From Clostridia bacterium (GTDB lineage: Bacteria; Bacillota; Clostridia; Oscillospirales; CAG-382): a DNA stretch of 64,000 nt. Shown here in pieces: positions 43,882 to 52,565 of the stretch. The stretch spans positions 1 through 64,000 of the forward strand of contig JAFQHL010000040.1 in NCBI GenBank assembly GCA_017397955.1. Direction: 5' to 3'. Every line of letters begins with the position of its first letter. Position 1 is the first letter of the stretch. The notes beneath the pieces were generated by a model, which saw nothing but the letters and a program-made list of their open reading frames with translations, made no database searches and was not told where the DNA came from. The position numbers and the translations under genes were made by a program.

Positions 43882-44695
43882 TCATATATATTCTGTCTGA
43901 TATTTTTGCAAGCTCTGCCACACTAAGCTCTTCGCCTCTTACTGTAAGGCTGTGGTCAATTGCTATGATGTCCTGCAATTCTTCTTTGGATAATCTGTTC
44001 CCGAAGACCGCACCCAAAGAGTTTGCCAAGGTTTTGCGTCTTGTGGCAAAAGCACCACGCAAAACTTCAAAAAAAGTTTTTTCGCACAAGGGTTTAACCG
44101 GCTTATCTTTATAGGGAATAAGACTTATAACCGCAGAATCAACCTTTGGACGGGGTGAAAAGTTAGCCGCGCCAACCTTAAAATGCTTAACCACTTTGGC
44201 GTAATAATTTACCGATGCGGTAATTGCGCCGTATCCGTCTTCGCGTGGCTTTGCATAAAGTCTGTCAGCTACCTCTTTTTGTACCATAACCGTAATACAC
44301 TTTAGGTTATAGCCACCCTCCAAAAGCATCATTATTATCGGTGTGGTTATGTAGTAGGGAAGATTTGCACAAACACAGCAATCCAAGCCGGCAAATTCTG
44401 TATCTAAAATCCGGTCAATGTCGCATTTCAGTACATCGTTGTTAATAAGCTTGAAGTTGCTTTGACTTTGAAAACGCTCGTTAAGATAGGGAATAAGCTC
44501 CTCGTCAAGCTCAATTGCCACTACTTTTGGTGCGATTTTAACAAGTTGTTTTGTCAAAATCCCCATACCGGGACCTATTTCGATAACACCGGTATTTTCA
44601 TCTGCACCGCAAACGGATGCTATGCGGATAGGTATATTGTCACTTGTTAAAAAGTTTTGCCCCAATGCTTTCTTTTTTGTAAAGGCTTTTTCCAT
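43868..44695 (-). CDS. rsmA: 16S rRNA (adenine1518-N6/adenine1519-N6)-dimethyltransferase
   Basis: KsgA/RsmA dimethylates two adenines at the 3' end of 16S rRNA. 275 residues. KKALGQNFLTSDNIPIRIASV at the start, SAM-binding VIEIGPGMGILTKQLVKIAPKVVAIELDEELI, and catalytic motif ANLPYYITTPIIM; the C-terminal helical part begins PRPKVDSAVI. Its ATG overlaps the stop codon of the XRE-cupin gene (TAATG). The last codons lie in the flanking repeat of element copy 4. Confidence 0.97.
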   Translation of the reverse strand: MEKAFTKKKALGQNFLTSDNIPIRIASVCGADENTGVIEIGPGMGILTKQLVKIAPKVVAIELDEELIPYLNERFQSQSNFKLINNDVLKCDIDRILDTEFAGLDCCVCANLPYYITTPIIMMLLEGGYNLKCITVMVQKEVADRLYAKPREDGYGAITASVNYYAKVVKHFKVGAANFSPRPKVDSAVISLIPYKDKPVKPLCEKTFFEVLRGAFATRRKTLANSLGAVFGNRLSKEELQDIIAIDHSLTVRGEELSVAELAKISDRIYMKIEG

Positions 44696-45261
44696 TAGTT
44701 TTCCTTGTCAATAACGGTTAAAAACTTTGCCCTGCCTTCAACTGCAAACTGCCCGTGAGGTATACGGGGGTCAAAGTAGATGCAGTCACCGGTTTCTAAT
44801 ACAACAGTCTTTTTGCCTATTGTAACACCGATTTTACCTTCAAGCACATAGTTAAATTCCTGCCCGCTGTGGCTAACCAATTCGGGGGGAGTGTCAGAAA
44901 GGTCAATGGTAACAAGCATAGGTTCTTTATTTTTGTTTTTGTAATTGTGTGCAAGTGCTTCAAATTTATAGCCAACATAACGGTCTATTTCTATGCCGCT
45001 GTCCTTGCGGGTAACGGTGTAATCCAGCATACGAGGTGCTTCACCTGTAAGAATTTCGGTAGCATCAACACCGAATATGGCGGCAACGCCATACATCATA
45101 CTAATGGGGATATCCTTAACACCTGTTTCGTATTCGTTGTAAAGAGCGGTGGAGATGCCAAGCTTTTCGGCAACCTCTACCTGTGAAAAATCTAAAATAT
45201 CACGGAGATATTTAATGCGTTCAGTTACTTGCTTTAGCTTATCCTTTTGTTCAGTGTTCAT
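44695..45261 (-). CDS. XRE-family regulator with C-terminal cupin domain
   Basis: 188 residues. HTH at about 9-65 (RIKYLRDILDFSQVEVAEKLGISTALYNEYETGVKDIPISMMYGVAAIFG), then a linker, and a cupin_2 domain at about 115-185 with HSGQEFNYVLEGKIGVTIGKKTVVLETGDCIYFDPRIPHGQF. This SutR/PuuR-like architecture senses small molecules, often amino acids or polyamines. Ligand and targets are unknown here. It is followed directly by rsmA. Confidence 0.92.
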   Translation of the reverse strand: MNTEQKDKLKQVTERIKYLRDILDFSQVEVAEKLGISTALYNEYETGVKDIPISMMYGVAAIFGVDATEILTGEAPRMLDYTVTRKDSGIEIDRYVGYKFEALAHNYKNKNKEPMLVTIDLSDTPPELVSHSGQEFNYVLEGKIGVTIGKKTVVLETGDCIYFDPRIPHGQFAVEGRAKFLTVIDKEN

Positions 45262-45286
45262 AAATATACCTCCAAAATTTACGGTC

Positions 45287-46117
45287 TTAATCCTTCTCGA
45301 TTATATCACGTTTCCCGTTGGCAGTCAATAAGTTTTCAGCTATAACTTTTTTCGGGCGGAAAGAAAAGGCAAACTGTTTATATTCCGTTTCTTCCATTTG
45401 CTCTATTATTTCCGCAGAAATACTTTCAAGCGCAACACTGTCAAATTCGTATACCGTGCTAAGAGCTGCGTTCTTGTTGTAAGGGCAAACGCTTTGGCAG
45501 ATGTCACAACCCCAAACTGTCTTTGTCTGTTGTAAAATATTTAGTTCGTCTTCGTTCTTTTTCTTTTTTTGAGATATTCCCGATAAACACATATTTACAC
45601 ACATTAAGCTTTTGCTGATGGCATTGGCAGGACACGCTTCTATACATCTGTTGCATTGACCGCAGTTTACTTCACATTCAAACAGTCTTTCCTCCAGTTT
45701 TTCGCTAAATAAAAAACAGCCGATAAAAACAAAACTTCCGTATTTTGAGTTTATAAGTAAACTGTTGCGTCCTATAAAGCCAAGCCCGCATTTTGCCGCT
45801 GCCTCTTTTTCAAAAATAGGGGAGTGGTCGGCAAAGAAAAACACGTCCCCGCCGTAAAGTCTTTTGAATTTTGGTATCAACATGTCAGCAATTCTATTAA
45901 AAACTGCATGATAGTCCTTAATGCGCGCAAAAAGCCCCATATTGTAGCCGTCTTTGGCAACAGTATTTCCCGTGCGGTACGGAAGCAGTGTAATAATCAC
46001 TGATTGAACTTTTGTGTTTGGCAAAAGTTTAGGGTTAATTACAGTTAGTTTTTCAAAGTCTATTATGCCGTATTCGGTTATGCCGTGTTCGTGTAAAAGA
46101 TTATTTATATTATTCAT
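45287..46117 (-). CDS. QueG-like (epoxyqueuosine reductase-related) 4Fe-4S protein
   Basis: 276 residues. The C-terminal ferredoxin-like part has two 4Fe-4S motifs, CGQCNRCIEACPANAI and WGCDICQSVCPYN, as in QueG. KCGLGFIGRNSLLINSKYGSFVFIGCFL is the family core. The N-terminal domain is shortened relative to QueG (usual length about 310-380), and the C-terminal HEAT repeats are absent, so the activity on tRNA is unproven. It is probably related to queuosine metabolism or a paralog. The rpsR terminator precedes it. Confidence 0.8.
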   Translation of the reverse strand: MNNINNLLHEHGITEYGIIDFEKLTVINPKLLPNTKVQSVIITLLPYRTGNTVAKDGYNMGLFARIKDYHAVFNRIADMLIPKFKRLYGGDVFFFADHSPIFEKEAAAKCGLGFIGRNSLLINSKYGSFVFIGCFLFSEKLEERLFECEVNCGQCNRCIEACPANAISKSLMCVNMCLSGISQKKKKNEDELNILQQTKTVWGCDICQSVCPYNKNAALSTVYEFDSVALESISAEIIEQMEETEYKQFAFSFRPKKVIAENLLTANGKRDIIEKD

Positions 46118-46130
46118 TTTATTATTACCA

Positions 46131-46158
46131 AAAAAGCCGCCCTGTACGGACGGCTTTT
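46131..46158 (-). terminator. Terminator of the rpsF-ssb-rpsR operon
   Basis: AAAAGCCG-TCCGTACAGGG-CGGCTTTTTT on the minus strand, 13 bases past the rpsR stop. Confidence 0.9.
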
Positions 46159-46171
46159 ATCGCACTTATAA

Positions 46172-46441
46172 TTAGTCGGATACGTAGGGGAGAAGTGCAA
46201 CGTGTCTTGCACGCTTAACTGCGGTGGTAAGCTGTCTCTGATGCTTAGCACAGGTGCCGGTAACACGTCTGGGAAGAATCTTGGATCTTTCGGAAAGGTT
46301 TCTTCTCAACTTAAGAGTATCCTTGTAATCGATATGCTCAATTTTATCTGCACAGAAGGTGCAAACCTTCTTTCTCTTCTTAGGTCTGAAGGGCTTCTGA
46401 ACCTCGGCCTTAACCTCGGCCTTGTTGGTGTTATTATCCAA
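46172..46441 (-). CDS. rpsR: Ribosomal protein bS18
   Basis: 89 residues from the TTG at 46441, which follows AAGGAGG by 8 bases; the longer frame to 46462 would contain the ribosome-binding site itself. Core: [61 protein letters not shown]. The Cys residues (CTFC, C) suggest a Zn-binding (C+) form. It binds S6 in the platform of the 30S subunit and is the last gene of the operon with rpsF and ssb. Confidence 0.97.
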   Translation of the reverse strand: MDNNTNKAEVKAEVQKPFRPKKRKKVCTFCADKIEHIDYKDTLKLRRNLSERSKILPRRVTGTCAKHQRQLTTAVKRARHVALLPYVSD

Positions 46442-46477
46442 AGCAATAACCTCCTTTTTCAATAATCTGTTAATAAC

Positions 46478-46927
46478 TTAGAATGGAAGCTCATCATCAG
46501 CAGAAAGCTCTTCAAAAGAACCTTCGGCTTTGGGAGAGCTGTAGTTAGGCATCTCCGCAACAGGTGCACCGTATGAGGGCGCGCCGCCTGCGGGGCCATC
46601 GGTTTTCTTGTCAACAAAACTGCATTCGTCTGCGATAATCTCGTAGGAAATGCGCTTGTTACCGTTAGCGTCGTTCCAAGAGCGTGTCTGGAGAGAGCCG
46701 CATACAAGAATAGGTCTGCCTTTAGAGAAGAAACGAGTAACGAACTCTGCCGTCTGTCGCCAAGCTACGATGTCAAAGAAATCGGTCTGGGGCTGTTCAC
46801 CTGCACGGGTGAAACGTCTGGAAACGGCAATTCTAAAGGTAGAAACGGCAATGCCGCTTTGAGTTTGTTTAAGCTCAGGGTCAGCAACAAGATTGCCGAC
46901 AAGTATAATTTTATTAAAACTTGCCAT
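46478..46927 (-). CDS. ssb: Single-stranded DNA-binding protein
   Basis: 149 residues. OB-fold at about 1-108 (ASFNKIILVGNLVADPELKQTQSGIAVSTFRIAVSRRF...DFFDIVAWRQTAEFV...KGRPILVCGSLQTRSW), Gly/Pro-rich linker and the canonical acidic tip DDELPF for protein partners. It sits between rpsF and rpsR as in most Firmicutes. The ATG follows GCAGGAGGAG. Confidence 0.98.
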   Translation of the reverse strand: MASFNKIILVGNLVADPELKQTQSGIAVSTFRIAVSRRFTRAGEQPQTDFFDIVAWRQTAEFVTRFFSKGRPILVCGSLQTRSWNDANGNKRISYEIIADECSFVDKKTDGPAGGAPSYGAPVAEMPNYSSPKAEGSFEELSADDELPF

Positions 46928-46957
46928 AGACTCCTCCTGCGTTCATAAACGCAAAAC

Positions 46958-47257
46958 TTACGCTTCTACTCTTGTGATGAGAGAACGAAGCAAACCGTCT
47001 GTAATGTTAAAGATTCTGTCAAGCTCCTTGGGGAAAGCGGGAGCGGACTCGAACTTAACAAGTACGTAATAGCCTTCTGTTAAATCGTTAATGGGGTAGG
47101 CAAGTCTTCTGTTGCCCCACTCATTGACGTTCATAGAATCGGCAGTAGCGTTAGCCTCTATTAAACCGGTGAACTTGGTCACAACGGCGTTGATGCCCTC
47201 TTCGCCGAGAGTGCTGTCAACAATAAACAGGCATTCGTACATTGCTTTCTTTTCCAT
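46958..47257 (-). CDS. rpsF: Ribosomal protein bS6
   Basis: 99 residues from the ATG at 47257, behind AAAAGGAGGTG. Core: AMYECLFIVDSTLGEEGINAVVTKFTGLIEANA, VNEWGNRRLAYPINDLTEGYYVLVKFES, FPKELDRIFNITDGLLRSLITRVEA. First gene of rpsF-ssb-rpsR. A hairpin (47285-47305) lies between promoter and ribosome-binding site and may serve S6:S18 feedback. Confidence 0.97.
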   Translation of the reverse strand: MEKKAMYECLFIVDSTLGEEGINAVVTKFTGLIEANATADSMNVNEWGNRRLAYPINDLTEGYYVLVKFESAPAFPKELDRIFNITDGLLRSLITRVEA

Positions 47258-47284
47258 CAAAATACACCTCCTTTTGGTCTGTGG

Positions 47285-47305
47285 CCCTGCCTGTGCAAGG
47301 CAGAG
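47285..47305 (-). promoter_or_regulatory. Hairpin in the rpsF leader, possible S6:S18 feedback element
   Basis: CTCTGCCT-TGCAC-AGGCAGGG, an 8-bp stem 20-odd bases upstream of the rpsF ribosome-binding site. S6:S18 leaders are known in many bacteria; I cannot confirm the consensus bulge here. Confidence 0.35.
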
Positions 47306-47344
47306 CAAGGAGAAAACAGATTAGTGTTTTCTTACTTACTGTAG

Positions 47345-47373
47345 AGTTTAACAAAACAGTTTGAATTTGTCAA
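47345..47373 (-). promoter_or_regulatory. Promoter of rpsF-ssb-rpsR
   Basis: TTGACA (47368-47373), 17 bases, TAAACT (47345-47350), minus strand. Confidence 0.8.
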
Positions 47374-47458
47374 GAGATTTTTGCTTAACAGCTGCGTTTT
47401 TTTCGCCTTTAAACAAAAAAATGCTACGATTTGACAAAAATACGGTCAAAATTTATAA

Positions 47459-47484
47459 ATGCCGCTGCATTAAAGCAACGGCAT
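47459..47484 (-). terminator. Terminator of the PRPP synthetase gene
   Basis: ATGCCGTTGC-TTTAAT-GCAGCGGCAT stem-loop 8 bases past the stop, followed by TTATAAATTTTG. Confidence 0.75.
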
Positions 47485-47492
47485 CTATTGAT

Positions 47493-48611
47493 TTACTCGG
47501 ATTTTGCAGCCTTTTCGTCAAGTAACTTGCGTATCTTATGCTTAGCATCAAGCAAAGGGGAGATGCTTTCATCGTGGCTTAATGTGTTAATGATTTTGCC
47601 GATAAACTTGGAAAGGTCAACTTCTTCAAACCAAGGCTTTTGTTTGATTTCGTCAGGAATGTAAGAAAGGTTTGTGGAGTATATCTTGGTAAGCTTGCCT
47701 TCTTTGTACAGCTTATCGAATTTTGCGACACCTTCGGTAAAGAAAGCAAAGGTTGCGGCAACATATGTACGGTCTATCTTGTAGTGGGAAATCTTCTTGA
47801 TTATGTCTATAACAGACTCGCCGGAGGCTATCATATCGTCAACTATAAGCACGCTCTTACCCTTGAGAGAGCTGCCTATGTACTTGTGTTCAACTATGGG
47901 GTTTTTACCGTTAACTATTACGGAATGGTCACGACGCTTATAGAACATACCAACATCAACGCCGATAACATTTGCGTAGAAGATAGCACGCTCCATAGCA
48001 CCTGTATCGGGGCTGATAACGGTAAGATTATCCTTTGTAAACAAGCCTTCGTTATTTATAAAACGCTTGAGTGTGGAGTATGTTGCCATACAATTTTCAA
48101 AGGAAGTAAAAGGAATTGCGTTGTGTATTGTAGGGTCGTGTGCATCAAAGGTAATGATGGTGCTGACGCCCATATTTTCAAGTTCTTTCAACGCCATTGC
48201 ACAGTCCATAGACTCGCGCCCCTTGCGCTTGTGCTGACGTGAAGCATAAAGCAAAGGCATAATAACGGTTACACGGTTAGCTTTGCCGCCTATTGCGCTC
48301 AAAACGCGCTTTATATCCTGAAAATGCTCATCGGGTCCCATATGATTTTTATAACCGAACATTTTGTAGGTACAGCTGTAATTGCCAACGTCGGAAATAA
48401 TGTATAAATCTCTGCCTCTTACGGAGTCGGGAAGCTTTGTTTTACCTTCGCCGTTGGAAAATCTTATTTCATCTACGGGGATGATGTAGGATTTGCCTGT
48501 ATCGGTTTCACCGCGCATAGCAAGTATGTGCTTTTCTATCATCTTGCCAAGCTTCTCGCAGTTGTTCATTACAATAATGCCTAGTTTGCCGTGATTTACG
48601 CTTTCTGCCAT
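47493..48611 (-). CDS. prs: Ribose-phosphate pyrophosphokinase
   Basis: Makes PRPP for nucleotide, His and Trp synthesis. 372 residues, longer than the classical 310-320, as in a clostridial variant. Markers: VDEIRFSNGEGKTKLPDSVRGRDLYIISDV, MPLLYASRQHKRKGRESMDCAMALKELENMGVSTIITFDAHDPTIHN, VISPDTGAMERAIFYA and the PRPP loop SVLIVDDMIASGESVIDII. A TGTCGAA heptamer at 48682-48688 overlaps its promoter region; that may be chance. Monocistronic. Confidence 0.93.
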   Translation of the reverse strand: MAESVNHGKLGIIVMNNCEKLGKMIEKHILAMRGETDTGKSYIIPVDEIRFSNGEGKTKLPDSVRGRDLYIISDVGNYSCTYKMFGYKNHMGPDEHFQDIKRVLSAIGGKANRVTVIMPLLYASRQHKRKGRESMDCAMALKELENMGVSTIITFDAHDPTIHNAIPFTSFENCMATYSTLKRFINNEGLFTKDNLTVISPDTGAMERAIFYANVIGVDVGMFYKRRDHSVIVNGKNPIVEHKYIGSSLKGKSVLIVDDMIASGESVIDIIKKISHYKIDRTYVAATFAFFTEGVAKFDKLYKEGKLTKIYSTNLSYIPDEIKQKPWFEEVDLSKFIGKIINTLSHDESISPLLDAKHKIRKLLDEKAAKSE

Positions 48612-48791
48612 TTTTAATACCCCTCTTAATTACAGTTATTCGTTTTGCAAAATTCCTGTGCAATTATATATTACATTAAAATTCGACAAATGTATATAGG
48701 TGATTTTAACAAAACACTGCAGTTTTTTTGTGTCCTTTAAGTAAAAAAGACAACAGATACCAAATATTAACGCAAAATTGTGTTTTTTTCA

Positions 48792-48838
48792 TTGACAAGA
48801 CATTGTAATTGTGGTAATATTAAACCGAACATTAGTTC
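48792..48838 (+). promoter_or_regulatory. recA promoter with LexA (SOS) box
   Basis: TTGACA (48792-48797), 17 bases, TAATAT (48815-48820). CGAACATTAGTTC follows at 48826-48838, matching the Firmicutes LexA/DinR box GAACNNNNGTTC and covering the transcription start. recA is therefore likely SOS-repressed. Confidence 0.85.
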
Positions 48839-48850
48839 AATATGTTTAGC

Positions 48851-48884
48851 GGAGGTTGCGCCTTCCTTGGCGCTGTGCAACATT
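48851..48884 (+). promoter_or_regulatory. Structured ribosome-binding site of recA
   Basis: GGAGG lies 29 bases before the ATG. The bases between can fold: GTT-GCGCC-TTCCTT-GGCGC-(TGTGC bulge)-AAC. The fold would bring GGAG to within three or four bases of the ATG at 48885. An in-frame TTG at 48867 is the alternative start. Confidence 0.5.
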
Positions 48885-49937
48885 ATGGCTGAAAAAATCA
48901 CAGATAAAAAGAAAGAAGCTCTTCAAGTGGCTTTGGCGCAGGTAGAAAAGAAATACGGCAAGGGTTCTGTTATGCGCTTGGGTGAAAACGCACGTATGGA
49001 GGTGTCAAGTGTTTCTACCGGCTCTTTGTCGCTGGATCTGGCTCTTGGTATAGGCGGTTTGCCCAAGGGCAGAATTATTGAGATATACGGGCCTGAATCT
49101 TCGGGTAAAACCACCGTTGCTCTGCATTCTGTTGCAGAAGTGCAAAAACAGGGTGGCGAAGCCGCTTTTATTGATGCGGAGCACGCACTTGACCCTGTTT
49201 ATGCTAAGGCTTTGGGCGTGAATATTGATGATTTGCTTGTTTCTCAGCCTGATGACGGTGAACAGGCTTTGGAAATAGCGGAAATGCTTATACGCTCCGG
49301 CGCTGTGGAGATTGTAGTAATAGACTCCGTTGCCGCACTTGTGCCTAAGAGCGAGATTGATAATGAGATGGGCTCTGCAAACGTTGGTGTGCAGGCGCGT
49401 CTTATGTCACAGGCACTTCGTAAACTTTCAGGTGCCGTTGCCAAATCCAACTGTATCGTTATATTTATCAACCAGCTTCGTCAGAAGATAGGTGTGTTCT
49501 ACGGTAACCCTGAAACTACAACCGGTGGTACGGCACTTAAGTTTTATGCTTCCGTGCGTATTGACATCCGCAGGGCTGAACAGCTAAAATCCGGTACTGA
49601 GATTATAGGTAACCATACCAAATGTAAAGTTGTAAAGAATAAGGTTGCGCCTCCCTTTAAGACTGCAGAATTTGATATTCTTTACGGCAAGGGTATATCT
49701 AAAGAAAGTGAAATTATAGAGCTTGGCATAAAACTTGGAGTTATTGATAAAAGCGGCTCTTGGCTTTCTTATAACGGAGAACGTTTGGGACAGGGTAAGG
49801 ATAAGGTAAGAGATTTGATAACCGAAAACACCGCCCTTGCTGCAGAGCTTGAGGCTAAGATAAGAGAAAAATGTGCAGGCGATAACGATGTTCTCGATTC
49901 TGCAGATGACGACGAATTCTTTGGTGATGACCAGTGA
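48885..49937 (+). CDS. recA: Recombinase RecA
   Basis: Strand-exchange protein and LexA co-protease. 350 residues from the ATG at 48885; the N-terminus [33 protein letters not shown] matches the family start. Walker [10 protein letters not shown] at 69-77, then [43 protein letters not shown] (L1), [21 protein letters not shown] (L2) and an acidic C-terminus. A LexA box overlaps the promoter. recX overlaps its stop codon. Confidence 0.99.
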   Translation: MAEKITDKKKEALQVALAQVEKKYGKGSVMRLGENARMEVSSVSTGSLSLDLALGIGGLPKGRIIEIYGPESSGKTTVALHSVAEVQKQGGEAAFIDAEHALDPVYAKALGVNIDDLLVSQPDDGEQALEIAEMLIRSGAVEIVVIDSVAALVPKSEIDNEMGSANVGVQARLMSQALRKLSGAVAKSNCIVIFINQLRQKIGVFYGNPETTTGGTALKFYASVRIDIRRAEQLKSGTEIIGNHTKCKVVKNKVAPPFKTAEFDILYGKGISKESEIIELGIKLGVIDKSGSWLSYNGERLGQGKDKVRDLITENTALAAELEAKIREKCAGDNDVLDSADDDEFFGDDQ

Positions 49938-50548
49938 TAGAGCGTTTTGCTGTTAAAGTTTCGCCAAGTGAGGGCGAAGCCATAGTAAGGTCAGGAGGTT
50001 CGGAATACCGTATTACTCTTGCAGATCTTGAAGTGAGTGGGATAACAGACGGTGCAGAAATAAATGACGCTGCGTTGCTGTTTTTAAGCGAGGCTGAGGA
50101 AAAACTGCGTTGCATAAAGAAAGCCTTTGTTTACTTGTCCTACAAAGCCCATTCTGTAAAAGCCATGGCGCAAAAGCTTAAGCGTTGCGGATTTAGTGAG
50201 GATGCGGTGGAAAAGACATTGTTTTTGCTTGAGAAAAAAGGGTATTTGGATGATTACGCCTTGTGTGCAGAATATGCTGCAGCTATTCAAAAGCAAAAGG
50301 GATACGGTGTTTTGCGTATAAAAAAAGAACTTTACGCAAAAGGCTTTAACGGCGATTGTATAGAAAATGCGATAAGTGGGTTGGATGAAACACCGGAAGA
50401 GCTTGTGACGGAGATATTGAGGAAAAAGTTTCCTCACCTTGACCCCGATGACAGACAGGCTAGAGCTAAAGCCACGGCTTATCTTGCCGCCCGCGGCTAT
50501 GATTATGAAGAAATAAATAATGCGATTTCCGCTTTTAAAGAGGAGTAG
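49934..50548 (+). CDS. recX: RecA regulator RecX
   Basis: 204 residues. Three-helix RecX repeats: [76 protein letters not shown] and the third repeat to the end ([20 protein letters not shown]). It modulates RecA filaments. The GTG start overlaps the recA stop, so both share the SOS-controlled transcript. Confidence 0.93.
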   Translation: MIERFAVKVSPSEGEAIVRSGGSEYRITLADLEVSGITDGAEINDAALLFLSEAEEKLRCIKKAFVYLSYKAHSVKAMAQKLKRCGFSEDAVEKTLFLLEKKGYLDDYALCAEYAAAIQKQKGYGVLRIKKELYAKGFNGDCIENAISGLDETPEELVTEILRKKFPHLDPDDRQARAKATAYLAARGYDYEEINNAISAFKEE

Positions 50549-50555
50549 ATGTTTT

Positions 50556-51887
50556 ATGGCAATAAAGGTAGGCTTTGTTTCCTTGGGGTGCCCCAAGAAT
50601 TTGCTTGACACGGAAAATATGCTGTATATGCTTGCAGAGGACGGGTTTGAATTAGTACCCGAGGATGTAGATGCCGATGTCATTATAATAAACACCTGTG
50701 CTTTTATAGAAAGTGCAAAGCAAGAGGCGATAGATAATATCCTTGATGTAGCATGGCTTAAGGAAAATCATACATTAAAGGGTATTGTTGTTACGGGCTG
50801 TTTGGCACAACGCTACAAAGAAGAGGTTTTGGAGCGTATGCCTGAGGTTGACTGTGTAATCGGCACAGGCTCTATTGCTCATATAGCTGATGCGGTTCGT
50901 GCCGCATACAACGGTGAACGTTACACTTGTTTTGATGATGTTAATGATGCTCCTTTTTACAGTGAACGCGTTATAACCACCCCCGAATATTTTGCATATC
51001 TTAAAATAGCGGAAGGCTGTGATAACCGCTGTACATATTGCGTTATACCCGATATCAGAGGCAAATTTAGAAGCAGAAGTATTGATGATATAGTTGCCGA
51101 AGCTAAGGATTTGGCGGCGCTGGGTGTAAAAGAGTTATGCTTGGTAGCGCAGGATACAACCCGTTACGGGGAGGATATTTACGGTACGTATTGTTTGGAC
51201 AGTTTGCTTCAGGCTTTGTCTGAAATTGAGGGCATACAGTGGATACGTCTTATGTATTGCTACGCTGACCGTTTGACCGACAGCGTAATAGACGAAATAG
51301 CCAATAATCCCAAAGTGGTTAAGTATATAGATTTGCCATTGCAACATATTTCCGACCCTGTTCTTAAGCGTATGAATCGCCGAGACAACGAAGAAAGTAT
51401 AAGAGGGATGATAACAAAGCTTAGGGAAAGAGTGCCCGGCATTACCATCCGTACTACTTTTATCACCGGTTTTCCCGGTGAAACTGAGGAAGACTTTGAA
51501 AAGCTTAAAAGTTTTATCAAGGAAATAAGGTTTGAGCGACTGGGTGTGTTTGAATATTCAAGAGAAGAGAATACACCCGCATACGATTTGCCTGACCAAA
51601 TCCCTGAAAAGCTTAAGAGAAGACGTTATGACATATTGATGAAGGAGCAACGCCGTATACATAAGGAGCTTAACGAGTTTGCAGTGGGGAAGACGCTCAA
51701 CGTGCTTTGTGAGGGTTATGACCGCGCGGCGGAAATATATTACGGCAGGTCACAATCGGATGCACCCGATATAGACGGTAAAATTTATTTTTCTGCTCCG
51801 CGTCGCTTAAAGGACGGCGAAATGGTAGAAGTTGAAGTAACCGAGGTTATAGATTACGACCTTTGCGGGCGAGCTCTTAAGAAGTAG
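50556..51887 (+). CDS. rimO: Ribosomal protein uS12 methylthiotransferase RimO
   Basis: Radical SAM enzyme that methylthiolates Asp in ribosomal protein S12. 443 residues from the ATG at 50556, behind AGAGGAG. N-terminal UPF0004 domain (VGFVSLGCPKNLLDTENMLYML, IINTCAFIESAKQEAID), radical SAM motif AEGCDNRCTYCVIPDIRGKFRSR, and a C-terminal TRAM domain. The one-base overlap at 51887 couples it to the frame of the pgsA-like gene. Confidence 0.96.
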   Translation: MAIKVGFVSLGCPKNLLDTENMLYMLAEDGFELVPEDVDADVIIINTCAFIESAKQEAIDNILDVAWLKENHTLKGIVVTGCLAQRYKEEVLERMPEVDCVIGTGSIAHIADAVRAAYNGERYTCFDDVNDAPFYSERVITTPEYFAYLKIAEGCDNRCTYCVIPDIRGKFRSRSIDDIVAEAKDLAALGVKELCLVAQDTTRYGEDIYGTYCLDSLLQALSEIEGIQWIRLMYCYADRLTDSVIDEIANNPKVVKYIDLPLQHISDPVLKRMNRRDNEESIRGMITKLRERVPGITIRTTFITGFPGETEEDFEKLKSFIKEIRFERLGVFEYSREENTPAYDLPDQIPEKLKRRRYDILMKEQRRIHKELNEFAVGKTLNVLCEGYDRAAEIYYGRSQSDAPDIDGKIYFSAPRRLKDGEMVEVEVTEVIDYDLCGRALKK

Positions 51888-51901
51888 TGAGGGGTGAGTG
51901 T

Positions 51902-52540
51902 ATGAAGATAGAAAAACCCGCAAAATTCACTCTTGTGCGTTTGCTTCTCATCCCTTTGTTTATGCTTTTTATGGTATATGACTTCGGGCTTGGAAAAGAT
52001 TTTAAGTATACTTGGCCACGCATAATTTCAGCCTCGTTTTTTATAATGGCGGTAGTTTCCTATTACATAGACAAAAAGCTTATGGGTAGGAGAGGGGATG
52101 ATACAGGGTACTGGCGTTTCCTCGATATGGTTGCTGATAAGTTGGTTATTTTCGGCGCACTGATTGCAATTTGTTTTTCAGGCTATATCTTGCCGTCGGG
52201 GTTTTACAGGCATTTCTTCTTTTGGGCCGCTGTTGCCGTAATGCTTAGAGAGCTTGCTGTTATCGGTATTGGGCTTACGGATTCTCAGCTTGATGTAAAG
52301 GGGCTTTTTAAAGGCGGGGATACTTTTAGGTCAACGCTGTTTAAATCGAGCAATGCGGCACAGATGGTGTGGATAATAGTTGTGGTGTTGGAACCCGTGC
52401 TTAAAGACCATAAGCTGTTTTATGATGTAAGGCTTTTAAGCCTTATAGTCACCGTGTTGGCAGTGACGCTTAGCATATATTCCGGTCTTTATTGTGTTAT
52501 GATGTACAAGAAGCATATAGACTTTTTAAATGAAGATTAA
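51902..52540 (+). CDS. PgsA-like CDP-alcohol phosphatidyltransferase homolog with degenerate active site
   Basis: 212 residues, five or six membrane helices. Position after rimO and the N-terminus KFTLVRLLLIPLFMLFMV match PgsA. But the motif D..DG..AR(8)G...D...D reads, with exact spacing, Y54..D57 K58..M61 G62 ...W71...D75...D79: the first Asp, both Gly, Ala and Arg are replaced. The family enzyme makes phosphatidylglycerol phosphate; this one is probably not catalytic or has changed its role. ATG at 51902 follows GAGGGGTGAG. Whether a normal pgsA exists elsewhere cannot be seen. Confidence 0.7.
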   Translation: MKIEKPAKFTLVRLLLIPLFMLFMVYDFGLGKDFKYTWPRIISASFFIMAVVSYYIDKKLMGRRGDDTGYWRFLDMVADKLVIFGALIAICFSGYILPSGFYRHFFFWAAVAVMLRELAVIGIGLTDSQLDVKGLFKGGDTFRSTLFKSSNAAQMVWIIVVVLEPVLKDHKLFYDVRLLSLIVTVLAVTLSIYSGLYCVMMYKKHIDFLNED

Positions 52541-52565
52541 GACGATTTGGAGATGAATTTATATT

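Noticed and set aside
48682-48688. TGTCGAA (Spo0A-box heptamer) upstream of the PRPP synthetase gene
   Set aside because: Several such heptamers are expected by chance in 64 kb on two strands, and no biological link supports this one.
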